In this document: positions 1 through 5,672 of the stretch, piece after piece
Numbering within the stretch: position 1 is the first letter of the stretch
How the letters are laid out: each line of letters opens with the position of its first letter
The notes under the pieces: generated by a model
The model's database searches: none
What the model saw: only the letters and a program-made list of their open reading frames with translations
Told to the model about the DNA's origin: nothing
DNA from: an uncultured Campylobacter sp.
GTDB taxonomy: Bacteria; Campylobacterota; Campylobacteria; Campylobacterales; Campylobacteraceae
Direction of reading: 5' to 3'
Assembly (NCBI RefSeq): GCF_937949835.1
Contig: NZ_CALEDC010000375.1
Coordinates: forward strand, 1 to 6,038
Length of the DNA: 6,038 nucleotides
Translations under genes and position numbers: made by a program

Positions 1-1
1 C

Positions 2-670
2 GACAGCCTAAATATGAGCTTTGGCGGGCGCTCCGAGACCCTGGGCGCAAGCGTAGAGCAGATGATCTATCACGCGCGCGCCGTAAGACGGGGGCTAAAG
101 CGGGCGTATATGGTCGTAGATATGCCGTTTTGCTCGTGCGCGACGCCAGAGCTTGCGCTGCAAAATTGCGCCAAAGTCTATGAGAGCACCGGCTGCGACG
201 CCGTTAAGATCGAAGGCGGCGCGCATATGGCAGATACCGTGGCGCTGCTTAATCGAAACGGTATCGCCGTGATGAGCCACATCGGGCTAAAGCCGCAGTT
301 TTCGCGCTTTACGGGCGGCTACAAAGTAAGCGGGCGCGGTGAGGAGGGCGCGCGCGAGGTCTTAAGCGACGCCAGAGTGCTTACCGAGGCGGGCGCGGTG
401 CTGCTGCTGGTCGAGGGGACGATCTGCTCGGTCGCAAATCAAGTAGCGCTCGGCACCGACGTGCCCGTCATCGGCATCGGCGCCGGCGCGGGCATAGACG
501 GGCAGGTGCTCGTGTGGAGCGATATGTGCGGATTTTTCACGGAGTTTCGGCCGAAATTCGTTAAGCGCTATCTAGACGGCGCCGAGCTGGTAAAAGGCGC
601 GGTGCGCGAATACGCGCGCGAAGTCAAGGAGGAGAGCTTCCCGAGCGAGGAGTTTGAATATAAGCAATAG
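2..670 (+). CDS. panB: 3-methyl-2-oxobutanoate hydroxymethyltransferase (PanB), 5'-truncated by window edge
   Basis: PanB transfers a hydroxymethyl group from 5,10-methylene-tetrahydrofolate to alpha-ketoisovalerate, giving ketopantoate, the first committed step of pantothenate and coenzyme A synthesis in the cytoplasm. The reading frame is open from base 2 and begins with DSLN, which matches the GDSLG loop of E. coli PanB. The first visible Asp therefore corresponds to the Mg-binding Asp45, and about 44 N-terminal residues lie outside the window. Other family hallmarks are DMPF (Asp84 equivalent), VKIEGG (Lys112 and Glu114 equivalents), HIGLKPQ, GGYKVSGRG, LLLVEGT (catalytic Glu181 equivalent) and VPVIGIGAGAGIDGQVLV. 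The C-terminus is full length. The ATG at 14 is internal, not the start. The gene is very GC-rich and has a single RAATTY word. No clear terminator follows. The assignment is secure; the truncation is only due to the window. Confidence 0.96.
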   Translation, partial: DSLNMSFGGRSETLGASVEQMIYHARAVRRGLKRAYMVVDMPFCSCATPELALQNCAKVYESTGCDAVKIEGGAHMADTVALLNRNGIAVMSHIGLKPQFSRFTGGYKVSGRGEEGAREVLSDARVLTEAGAVLLLVEGTICSVANQVALGTDVPVIGIGAGAGIDGQVLVWSDMCGFFTEFRPKFVKRYLDGAELVKGAVREYAREVKEESFPSEEFEYKQ

Positions 671-682
671 CGGGATTTGGGC

Positions 683-698
683 TAAATTTTAAAATTTA
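683..698. repeat. Perfect 16-bp AT palindrome
   Basis: TAAATTTTAAAATTTA is its own reverse complement and lies 12 bases after the panB stop codon. It contains two overlapping AAATTT sites in inverted arrangement. A 14-bp version of the same core recurs at 5532-5545, and a related 14-bp palindrome, CTTTAAATTTAAAG, lies at 5467-5480. With no GC stem it is unlikely to work as an intrinsic terminator by itself; a protein or methylation target is as plausible. Confidence 0.6.
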
Positions 699-776
699 CG
701 CGCCGAAATTCTGGCAATAAAACTACGCTTGTCTTAAATTAACGCTTCGTTTTCGCGTCGCAGGCTATGCAAACAG

Positions 777-807
777 CTCGCGCCGCTTGAAATTTATTTG
801 GCGCGAG
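777..807. repeat. GC-rich inverted repeat around an AAATTT site
   Basis: CTCGCGCC at 777-784 is perfectly complementary to GGCGCGAG at 800-807. The 15-base loop between them contains AAATTT. The hairpin is about 107 bases beyond the panB stop and has no downstream T-run, so it does not look like a standard intrinsic terminator. It might stabilise the 3' end of the panB transcript. Confidence 0.55.
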
Positions 808-1052
808 TAGATTGCAAGCGCTTTGGTGGGCAGATACTCTACGCGGTATTTTATACGGGCGGCGCCGTGCGAGAGTTTGCGCGCTTCTGCAAGCGGGTGC
901 TATTTCTGTCGCTGAGCGCAATGCGCGAGCGCTTTTCATGAACGCTCTCGCGCCCCTAGCTCTAAAATACGCTGCGAGCGCTAAATTTTACGCATGCAGC
1001 CGTAGAGCTCAAACATAAACCAGCCATCAGGCCTAAACGGCTCATAAAATTT

Positions 1053-1060
1053 AAGGAGAA
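1053..1060 (+). promoter_or_regulatory. Ribosome binding site that fixes a TTG start
   Basis: AAGGAGAA is a near-consensus Shine-Dalgarno sequence, with its AGGAG core five bases before the TTG at 1064. No ATG or GTG in this frame has a comparable site, so it decides the start of the downstream gene. The start codon is embedded in the string AAAATTTG, as it is for the gene at 3890. Confidence 0.8.
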
Positions 1061-1063
1061 AAT

Positions 1064-1744
1064 TTGGCTAAAGCTTTAAAAACCTTTATAGCCGTGGCTC
1101 TGGGCTTGTTCTTTTGCGTAAAGGTGCTGCCGATTTTGGCGATAGTTTTGTATTTTAAATTCTTTTTCGTCGATCACGATGCGATGGAGCTAGATAAAGC
1201 CCCGCCGATGCAAAACTACGAGCAAAATCGCGAGAAATTTCTAGACCTGCTAGCATTTGCGGATCGCAATTTTCCCAAAAATTTGCGTGTTACGATCCAA
1301 AGCACTTATGGCGATGAGTATATTTGGATCGATTTGGACGGTAATAAGACGAAATTTTACTCAAATTCTATTTTCAAAGATAGTGCGCCGGGTATTGGCG
1401 AGGGGTTAAAGCTCATCGGCTGGGACAAAAAGACGTTCGTAGAGCTAAAATCAAAGCTCGCGGCGATAAACGCTAGAACTATCGTGCTAAATAGAAGCAG
1501 CGATAGCGGGGTGCCTTGGGCAGAGATCACCTACCGATACGTGGAGCACTTCACCGATAGCTATCAGTTTTATGCCCCGGACAGCCCGAAGCTCGCCAAG
1601 CTGCACGCCAAGGGCTGCTCGAAAAAATTTCAAAGCGACGGCGTAGTGTTTTTATTCGAAAACACAACGTCCGGCTCATATAGAGCGTTCTGTAGTGGTG
1701 ACGACGATAATAAGAGCGTTTTGATCGAAAAGCACGATTTGTAG
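1064..1744 (+). CDS. Hypothetical membrane-anchored protein, 226 residues
   Basis: I do not recognise this protein. It starts at TTG behind a strong ribosome binding site (1053-1060). Residues 8-36 are strongly hydrophobic with Lys before and within the segment, which suggests one N-terminal signal anchor with no obvious signal-peptidase site. The rest (about 37-226) is soluble, mixed alpha/beta in appearance and probably periplasmic. Two Cys residues at 185 and 210 in this part could form a disulfide; that is inference. Distinctive stretches are DEYIWIDLDGNKTKFYS (84-100), LIGWDKKTF (117-125) and ITYRYVEHF (155-163). Codon use looks like a real gene but is more AT-rich than panB or ruvB, with about six RAATTY words. 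It stands alone between gaps of 393 and 789 bases, so context gives no function. I am confident that it is a gene, but nothing here indicates its role. Confidence 0.85.
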   Translation: MAKALKTFIAVALGLFFCVKVLPILAIVLYFKFFFVDHDAMELDKAPPMQNYEQNREKFLDLLAFADRNFPKNLRVTIQSTYGDEYIWIDLDGNKTKFYSNSIFKDSAPGIGEGLKLIGWDKKTFVELKSKLAAINARTIVLNRSSDSGVPWAEITYRYVEHFTDSYQFYAPDSPKLAKLHAKGCSKKFQSDGVVFLFENTTSGSYRAFCSGDDDNKSVLIEKHDL

Positions 1745-1749
1745 AACTA

Positions 1750-1839
1750 GGCTCGCGCAAGAAAAATTTGGCGCCTTAATTTGTGGCGCGATCGATAAGG
1801 CGTCGTGAGGTGACGAGGCTAAATTTAATTGTGCGAGCC
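1750..1839 (+). other. Candidate branched RNA structure after the hypothetical gene
   Basis: GGCTCGCGCA (1750-1759) can pair with TGTGCGAGCC (1830-1839) over ten positions, one of them a G-U wobble. Inside lie a perfect 7-bp stem, CGCCTTA (1772-1778) with TAAGGCG (1796-1802), and next to it a 4-bp stem, TCGT (1803-1806) with ACGA (1813-1816). Together these could form a three-way junction beginning five bases after the stop codon at 1744. No T-run follows, so it is not a simple terminator. It matches no RNA family known to me and was folded by eye only. Confidence 0.3.
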
Positions 1840-1913
1840 CGCGTTAAGCTTAGCGGTAAATTTTATAATCCGCGCTAAATTCTAAGTCGTCTTGAAAAAC
1901 GAAATTGCGCGCG

Positions 1914-1952
1914 AAATTTTACCTAGCCGCGCAAGTGCGCAAGGTAGATTTT
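1914..1952. terminator. Possible bidirectional terminator-like hairpin
   Basis: GCGC-AAGT-GCGC (1929-1940) forms the top of a hairpin whose lower stem pairs TACCT (1920-1924) with AGGTA (1942-1946) across a small internal loop. It is flanked by AAATTT on the left and GATTTT on the right, as in terminators that work in both directions. It lies about 175 bases after the stop of the hypothetical gene, and its T-run is short, so the call is weak. Confidence 0.25.
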
Positions 1953-2071
1953 GCATAAAATTCCACGCAGAATTTCTTGTAAATTTTAACCGACTACGCG
2001 AGACGGAATTTTAGCCTGCTGCGCGCCGCGGAGCTGGAAGCGCAGAATTTAAACTCTCGCTGTCGCAAAAA

Positions 2072-2250
2072 CAAAATCCGCATCAAAATTCTACGAGGCA
2101 AAATTTCGCTGCAAAATTCCAGGCGCCGAATTTAATATCTTAAAATTCCAGCGCCAAAATTTCACGTCTTAAAATTCTGCGCGTATTTTTCAAACAGCCA
2201 AATTTCGCCCCTTAATTCTACGCGCTAAATTCCGCGCCATAAAATTTAAC
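2072..2250. repeat. Imperfect tandem array, about 14 bp per unit
   Basis: Reading from 2072, a unit of form YAAAATTYCRCGC begins at about 2072, 2084, 2099, 2112, 2127, 2141, 2155, 2170, 2184, 2199, 2212, 2225 and 2238, so steps are 12-15 bases, mostly 13-15. The A/T core AAAATT(C/T) is conserved in most units (the 2072 unit reads AAAATCC and the 2184 unit is degenerate), while the GC-rich spacer varies around CGC. Adjacent units often alternate between AAATTC and AAATTT. Nearly every unit contains one RAATTY word. The array is about 280 bases upstream of ruvB. Confidence 0.7.
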
Positions 2251-2343
2251 ACAGTTAGCGACCCACGCGCTGTTTGGGAGCCGCCGCAATAAAATTCCAC
2301 ACCAAGGCATAGCGGGCGTAGCGGCATGAGCGTAGTCTTAAAA

Positions 2344-2376
2344 CGTCGCGCTAAAATTCCGCAGTCTTTCGCGACG
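2344..2376. repeat. GC-rich inverted repeat enclosing TAAAATTCC
   Basis: CGTCGCG at 2344-2350 is perfectly complementary to CGCGACG at 2370-2376. The 19-base loop carries TAAAATTCC (2352-2360). The arrangement resembles the inverted repeat at 777-807, where the loop also holds an RAATTY word. A T-run (2387-2391) comes ten bases after the stem, too far away for a usual intrinsic terminator. Confidence 0.5.
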
Positions 2377-2500
2377 GGCGCTCTGCTTTTTAGCCCTAGC
2401 CCTAAGCGCTTACCGTAAAATTCCGCGCGGCAAATTTTATTGCGCTCGCAAAGATCCGCCCCTTTAAAATTGTCAAAATTTAGCCATTTTTCGCTACACT

Positions 2501-2509
2501 TGCTAAAAT
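2501..2509 (+). promoter_or_regulatory. Putative ruvB promoter, extended -10 element
   Basis: TGCTAAAAT gives an extended -10 box (TGn followed by TAAAAT), 24 bases before the ruvB ATG. Upstream AT-rich patches around 2464-2490 fit Campylobacter sigma-70 promoters, which generally lack a -35 box. Transcription would start near 2516, giving a leader of under 20 bases. Confidence 0.45.
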
Positions 2510-2522
2510 TTTAAAAACGATT

Positions 2523-2530
2523 AAAGAGAG
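2523..2530 (+). promoter_or_regulatory. ruvB ribosome binding site
   Basis: AAAGAGAG ends three bases before the ATG at 2534. It is weaker than the AAGGA-type sites of the two TTG-started genes in the window, but the ATG also gives the expected RuvB N-terminus, so the start is well supported. Confidence 0.6.
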
Positions 2531-2533
2531 ATT

Positions 2534-3550
2534 ATGGACAGAATTGTAGAGATCGAAAAGATGCAGCTCGATGAGAGCGTGGAGAGCTCGCTGCGCCCGT
2601 CGAGCTTCGAGGATTACGTGGGGCAGGAGAAGATCAAATCAAACCTCGCTATCGCGATCGCCGCGGCGAAAAAGCGCGCCGACGTGCTCGATCACGTGCT
2701 TTTCTACGGGCCGCCGGGGCTCGGCAAAACCACGCTGGCGCATATCATCGCCGCTCAGATGGGCGCCGCCATCAAGGTCACCGCCGCGCCGATGATCGAA
2801 AAGGCGGGCGATCTGGCGGCGATTCTAACAAACCTGCAAAGCGGCGACGTGCTTTTCATCGACGAGATCCACCGCCTAAGCCCCGCGATCGAGGAGGTGC
2901 TGTATTCGGCGATGGAGGACTTCCGCCTCGACATCATCATCGGCTCGGGTCCCGCCGCGCAGACCATCAAGATCGACATTCCGCACTTTACGCTCATCGG
3001 CGCCACGACGCGCGCAGGCATGATCTCGGCGCCGCTGCGGGATCGCTTCGGCATGCAGTTTCGCTTGCAGTTTTACACGCACGCCGAGCTTGCGCGGATA
3101 GTGCAGATCGCTTCGGTTAAACTAGGCAAGGAGAGTGCAAGCGACGCCAGCGCCGAGATCGCGCGCCGCTCCCGCGGCACTCCGCGTATTGCGCTAAGGC
3201 TGCTGCGCCGCATACGCGATTTTGCCGAGGTGCGCGACGAGGGCGCTATCTCGCACGATCGCGCGCGCGAAGGGCTCGAGGCGCTGGGCGTGGACGAGCA
3301 GGGCTTTGACGAGATGGATATAAAATATTTGGAGATTTTATTTGACGCCAAGCGCCGTGCCTTGGGGCTTAGCACGATCGCGGCGGCGCTTAGCGAGGAT
3401 GAGGGCACGATCGAGGACGTCATCGAGCCCTATCTGCTCGCCAACGGCTACATCGAAAAGACCGCCAAAGGCCGCATCGCAACCGATAAGGCGCGCGAGG
3501 CGCTCGGTCGCGTGCTAAAGACCGCGGAGAGAAATCTGTTTGAGGAGTGA
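2534..3550 (+). CDS. ruvB: Holliday junction branch migration ATPase RuvB
   Basis: RuvB is the hexameric AAA+ motor that, with RuvA, drives branch migration of Holliday junctions in recombination and repair. The product has 338 residues, the normal family length. It shows the N-terminal [12 protein letters not shown] segment, Walker A GPPGLGKT (59-66), Walker B with DEIH (110-113), sensor 1 GATTRAG (156-162), the arginine finger in LRDRF (Arg171, matching E. coli Arg174), sensor 2 GTPR (215-218) and the C-terminal winged helix (about 257-331), where [10 protein letters not shown] stands out. All catalytic residues are present and the gene appears intact. The start MDRIVEIEK agrees with epsilonproteobacterial RuvB. 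It has its own likely promoter, and no ruvA or ruvC is nearby, consistent with scattered ruv genes in this group. By hand count it contains no RAATTY word at all, in sharp contrast with the flanking gaps. Confidence 0.98.
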   Translation: MDRIVEIEKMQLDESVESSLRPSSFEDYVGQEKIKSNLAIAIAAAKKRADVLDHVLFYGPPGLGKTTLAHIIAAQMGAAIKVTAAPMIEKAGDLAAILTNLQSGDVLFIDEIHRLSPAIEEVLYSAMEDFRLDIIIGSGPAAQTIKIDIPHFTLIGATTRAGMISAPLRDRFGMQFRLQFYTHAELARIVQIASVKLGKESASDASAEIARRSRGTPRIALRLLRRIRDFAEVRDEGAISHDRAREGLEALGVDEQGFDEMDIKYLEILFDAKRRALGLSTIAAALSEDEGTIEDVIEPYLLANGYIEKTAKGRIATDKAREALGRVLKTAERNLFEE

Positions 3551-3853
3551 TCTGCGGGTTTAAAATTTGATCGGGCTCGACGGGCGTCTTAAATATTATT
3601 TTATCGGCCGCTTTCCATTTAAACAGGTTTTGCGGCTGCCAACTCGTAATGTGTGTGCCACGCCTCGCCCGAGGGTTATTTGCTAGGCGGGTGCTTGGAT
3701 GTACACTTTGTCGCTAGCTCGCCGCCTTTAGTCTTTTAAATTTTATTTCGAAATTCCAATAAACATACCCGCCGTCGTGCACCGTATGCGCGGGAACGCC
3801 GCTCGCAAATTTTATGAAATTTCAAAATTTAATCGAAATCTGATAAAAAAATT

Positions 3854-3861
3854 TATAAAAT
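3854..3861 (+). promoter_or_regulatory. Putative promoter -10 box of the AI-2E gene
   Basis: TATAAAAT fits the sigma-70 -10 consensus and lies 28 bases before the TTG start at 3890. The preceding 50 bases carry A/T tracts spaced irregularly at about 8-24 bases, as expected of Campylobacter promoters without a -35 box. The leader would be about 20-25 bases and would include the ribosome binding site. Confidence 0.45.
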
Positions 3862-3877
3862 AGCTCATCAAATTTCA

Positions 3878-3883
3878 AAAGGA
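3878..3883 (+). promoter_or_regulatory. Ribosome binding site that supports a TTG start
   Basis: AAAGGA lies six bases before the TTG at 3890. This good site favours translation of the long form of the protein over a start at the internal ATG at 4274, which has no comparable site. Confidence 0.7.
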
Positions 3884-3889
3884 TAAAAT

Positions 3890-5350
3890 TTGCCGACGCC
3901 AAAAGACAACGCCGCAAGCCGCAACGAAAATCTGGCTGAAAAGATAGCCCAAAACAACGCCGAGAATAACGCCAAAATCGAGGCGCAAAATTTCACCGAA
4001 AATCAGACTGTAAATAACGCTGAGGGCAAAATCGAAGCCGCCGCCGAAAAAAGAGCTAAAATCGGCGCCGATAAAGCGGACGCGGCTGCGTTAGATGCCG
4101 CGGAAGGCAGGACTAAAACCGCCGCCGAAAATCAAAGCAAAAACCGGGTCAAAACCGACAAGGCCTCATCTGCTGGTGCAGCCGCGCTTAACGACGCTGC
4201 CGAAGCCAACGAGACCTTCTCGGCTAATGCTTCCGCGCTAGGCGCCGCTGCCGCTTCGGGAGCCGCTGCGGGTATGAAAGCAGGTCTTGCCAAGGCTAGC
4301 GGGCGCGCGAAAACGAACAAAATATTTTTTATCGGCGCAACCTTGCTGATGTTTTGCTGCGTGATCTATCTGTTCTTGCCGTTTTTGATGGTGATCGTAA
4401 TCGGCGTGCTGATGGCGGTGGCGACCTCTGGTCTGCACGCCAAAGTAACGAAGCTGTGTCGCGGCAGACGCACGCTAGCCTCAGTGCTTAGCCTGTTTTT
4501 GCTCTGCGCGCTTTTTTTCGTGCCCTTCATCTACGCAGTGATCGAGATCGCCAAAAACGCCGCGAGCTTCGATATGGCGCGCCTAAACGACGCGCTTAGC
4601 TACGTTCAGAGCCTAGACATCAAGCTGCCTGGGCCTTTTGAAAAATTTAATACGCAGTTTCGTTCGTTTTTAACAAACCTAGACGTCGCGGGCGTGGCGA
4701 AGCAGATCATCTCCTACCTCTCAGTCGTCGGGAAATCCAGCGCAAAATTTATCGTCGATATGGTGCTTATCGTCGTGTTTTGCTTTTTTGCATACCTCTA
4801 CGGCGAGAGCTTCAAGCGCTTTTTTAAAAAAATTCTACCCGTCGAGCCCGCGCAGATCGATTATATCTTTTCCGAGACGGCAAATACGATGAGCGTCGTG
4901 TTTTACTCGACCATCTTCAACGCCGTATTGCAGGGCTTTTTGTTTTCGATCATCGCGGGGATCTTCGGCTTTGACGCGCTGCTGATGGGGGTGCTTTTCG
5001 CCTTCTGCTCGCTCATCCCCGCAGTCGGCGGTGCACTCATCTACGTGCCCACCGCGCTATATGTGCTAGCGGGGGGCAGCACCTCGGGCGCGATCGTGAT
5101 AATGGCGTATTGCGTGATACTGATCTCGACGCTCGCGGACAGCTTCGTAAAGCCGCTCGTGATAAAATTTATCAACTCGCGCCTGGTCGAAAACCCCGCA
5201 AACATCAACGAGATGCTGATCTTCTTCTCGATGCTTTCGGGCATCAGCACGTTCGGGTTCTGGGGCGTGATCTTGGGGCCCGCGATTTTAACGCTATTTA
5301 TCGCGGTGCTAAATTTATACGATTATCTAAAAAAGATAGAATTCGAGTAG
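3890..5350 (+). CDS. AI-2E family (UPF0118) transporter-like membrane protein with long N-terminal extension
   Basis: The C-terminal part (about residues 144-486) belongs to the AI-2E/UPF0118 family of inner-membrane permeases. Members are linked to export of autoinducer 2, Na+/H+ exchange or other solutes, so the substrate here is unknown. Hydrophobic segments lie at about 144-178, 196-221, 283-303, 337-362, 365-396, 401-425 and 442-476. Family signatures include SLIPAVGGALIYVP (374-387), ADSFVKPLVI (416-425) and FFSMLSGISTFGFWGVILGP (445-464). Residues 1-143 are hydrophilic, rich in Ala, Asn, Lys and Glu and probably disordered; ordinary relatives have about 350 residues and lack this. Starting at the internal ATG (4274, Met129) would give a typical 358 residues, but only the TTG at 3890 has a good ribosome binding site and promoter. 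A homologous gene follows ruvB in C. jejuni, as I recall (Cj1363). Family assignment is firm; start and substrate are less so. Confidence 0.88.
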   Translation: MPTPKDNAASRNENLAEKIAQNNAENNAKIEAQNFTENQTVNNAEGKIEAAAEKRAKIGADKADAAALDAAEGRTKTAAENQSKNRVKTDKASSAGAAALNDAAEANETFSANASALGAAAASGAAAGMKAGLAKASGRAKTNKIFFIGATLLMFCCVIYLFLPFLMVIVIGVLMAVATSGLHAKVTKLCRGRRTLASVLSLFLLCALFFVPFIYAVIEIAKNAASFDMARLNDALSYVQSLDIKLPGPFEKFNTQFRSFLTNLDVAGVAKQIISYLSVVGKSSAKFIVDMVLIVVFCFFAYLYGESFKRFFKKILPVEPAQIDYIFSETANTMSVVFYSTIFNAVLQGFLFSIIAGIFGFDALLMGVLFAFCSLIPAVGGALIYVPTALYVLAGGSTSGAIVIMAYCVILISTLADSFVKPLVIKFINSRLVENPANINEMLIFFSMLSGISTFGFWGVILGPAILTLFIAVLNLYDYLKKIEFE

Positions 5351-5364
5351 GGCACGCGCGATCA

Positions 5365-5407
5365 GCGCTTTTAAATTTATGAAAATGTCGCCCGCCCGTA
5401 AAAGCGC
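5365..5407. repeat. 9-bp perfect inverted repeat after the AI-2E gene
   Basis: GCGCTTTTA (5365-5373) is perfectly complementary to TAAAAGCGC (5399-5407), with a 25-base loop. It lies 14 bases after the stop codon. The loop is long for an intrinsic terminator, but the structure may protect the 3' end of the message or act together with the hairpin at 5414-5435. Confidence 0.45.
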
Positions 5408-5413
5408 AATGCC

Positions 5414-5435
5414 CAGCACGCCCTTGCTGCTTTTT
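5414..5435 (+). terminator. Candidate intrinsic terminator of the AI-2E gene
   Basis: CAGCA (5414-5418) pairs with TGCTG (5425-5429) around a six-base loop and is followed by CTTTTT (5430-5435). The stem is short, but the hairpin plus T-run has the right orientation and sits 64 bases after the stop codon. It is the best terminator candidate in the window. Confidence 0.45.
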
Positions 5436-5466
5436 ACCCGCTCGCGCCCTTACGTAGGCCCAAATA

Positions 5467-5480
5467 CTTTAAATTTAAAG
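5467..5480. repeat. Perfect 14-bp AT palindrome
   Basis: CTTTAAATTTAAAG is its own reverse complement and is centred on an AAATTT site. It is one of three AAATTT-based palindromes in the gaps of this window (the others are at 683-698 and 5532-5545). Confidence 0.5.
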
Positions 5481-5531
5481 GCAAATTTTAATTTCGGCTG
5501 TCGCTCGCGCTCTTTAGGCGCCTGTGCTATA

Positions 5532-5545
5532 AAATTTTAAAATTT
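5532..5545. repeat. 14-bp AT palindrome matching the one after panB
   Basis: AAATTTTAAAATTT repeats the core of the 16-bp palindrome at 683-698. Each copy contains two AAATTT sites separated by two bases. Confidence 0.5.
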
Positions 5546-5672
5546 ATGCTTGTTTTGAAATTTAAAAATCCTCTGCGCGCCGCAAGTCTATGGCGGAGCG
5601 AAGGGCTGCAATACCAGGGAGTAAATGCGCGCGATAAATTTAGCGTATTTGACGGCGGCGGAGCTAAGCTCG

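Larger units (their letters stand above)
671..1063. other. Non-coding gap between panB and the next gene
   Basis: No credible gene is visible in this 393-base stretch. Open frames of 66-68 codons on either strand have no ribosome binding site and an Arg/Ala-rich composition typical of chance translation of GC-rich DNA. The gap holds seven RAATTY words, a perfect 16-bp AT palindrome (683-698), a GC-rich inverted repeat (777-807), and one weak copy (846-866) of a motif that recurs near the end of the window. Candidate -10 boxes such as TAAAAT at 963-968 could serve the downstream gene, but I cannot choose among them. Confidence 0.6.
1745..2533. other. Long non-coding region upstream of ruvB, packed with AAATTT/AAATTC sites
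   Basis: No supportable gene lies on either strand of these 789 bases. By hand count they contain about 26 RAATTY words, roughly one per 30 bases. In order, the region holds a possible branched RNA fold (1750-1839), a hairpin flanked by A and T tracts (1914-1952), an imperfect tandem array of about 14 bp per unit (2072-2250), isolated TAAAATTCC words (2290, 2352, 2416), a GC-rich inverted repeat (2344-2376) and the putative ruvB promoter. The 14-base period is not a multiple of three, which argues against decay from a repeat-containing gene. Confidence 0.7.
3551..3889. other. Non-coding gap between ruvB and the AI-2E gene
   Basis: This 339-base stretch has no credible gene. Its left half is GC-rich and contains short stems such as CCTC-GCCC-GAGG (3663-3674), alternatively CGCCT (3661-3665) with AGGCG (3685-3689); neither is followed by a convincing T-run. 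From about 3730 it becomes AT-rich, with most of its nine RAATTY words, and leads into the putative promoter of the next gene. No clear ruvB terminator was found. Confidence 0.6.

Noticed and set aside
739..939. 66-codon open frame on the - strand after panB
   Set aside because: No ribosome binding site, and an Ala/Arg/Cys-rich product without any recognisable domain.
812..1018. 68-codon open frame on the + strand after panB
   Set aside because: It has a TTG start with no ribosome binding site and an Arg/Ala/Cys-rich product typical of chance frames in GC-rich DNA.
2072..2250. CRISPR array
   Set aside because: The units are contiguous with variable 12-15 base spacing; there are no conserved 25-40 base repeats or unique spacers, and no cas genes nearby.
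2571..3423. Open frames overlapping ruvB on both strands
   Set aside because: They are shadows of the GC-rich ruvB frame, which is complete and has all family motifs.
3661..3689. Riboswitch or terminator in the ruvB-AI-2E gap
   Set aside because: Only short, competing stems were found, with no T-run and no match to a known riboswitch core.
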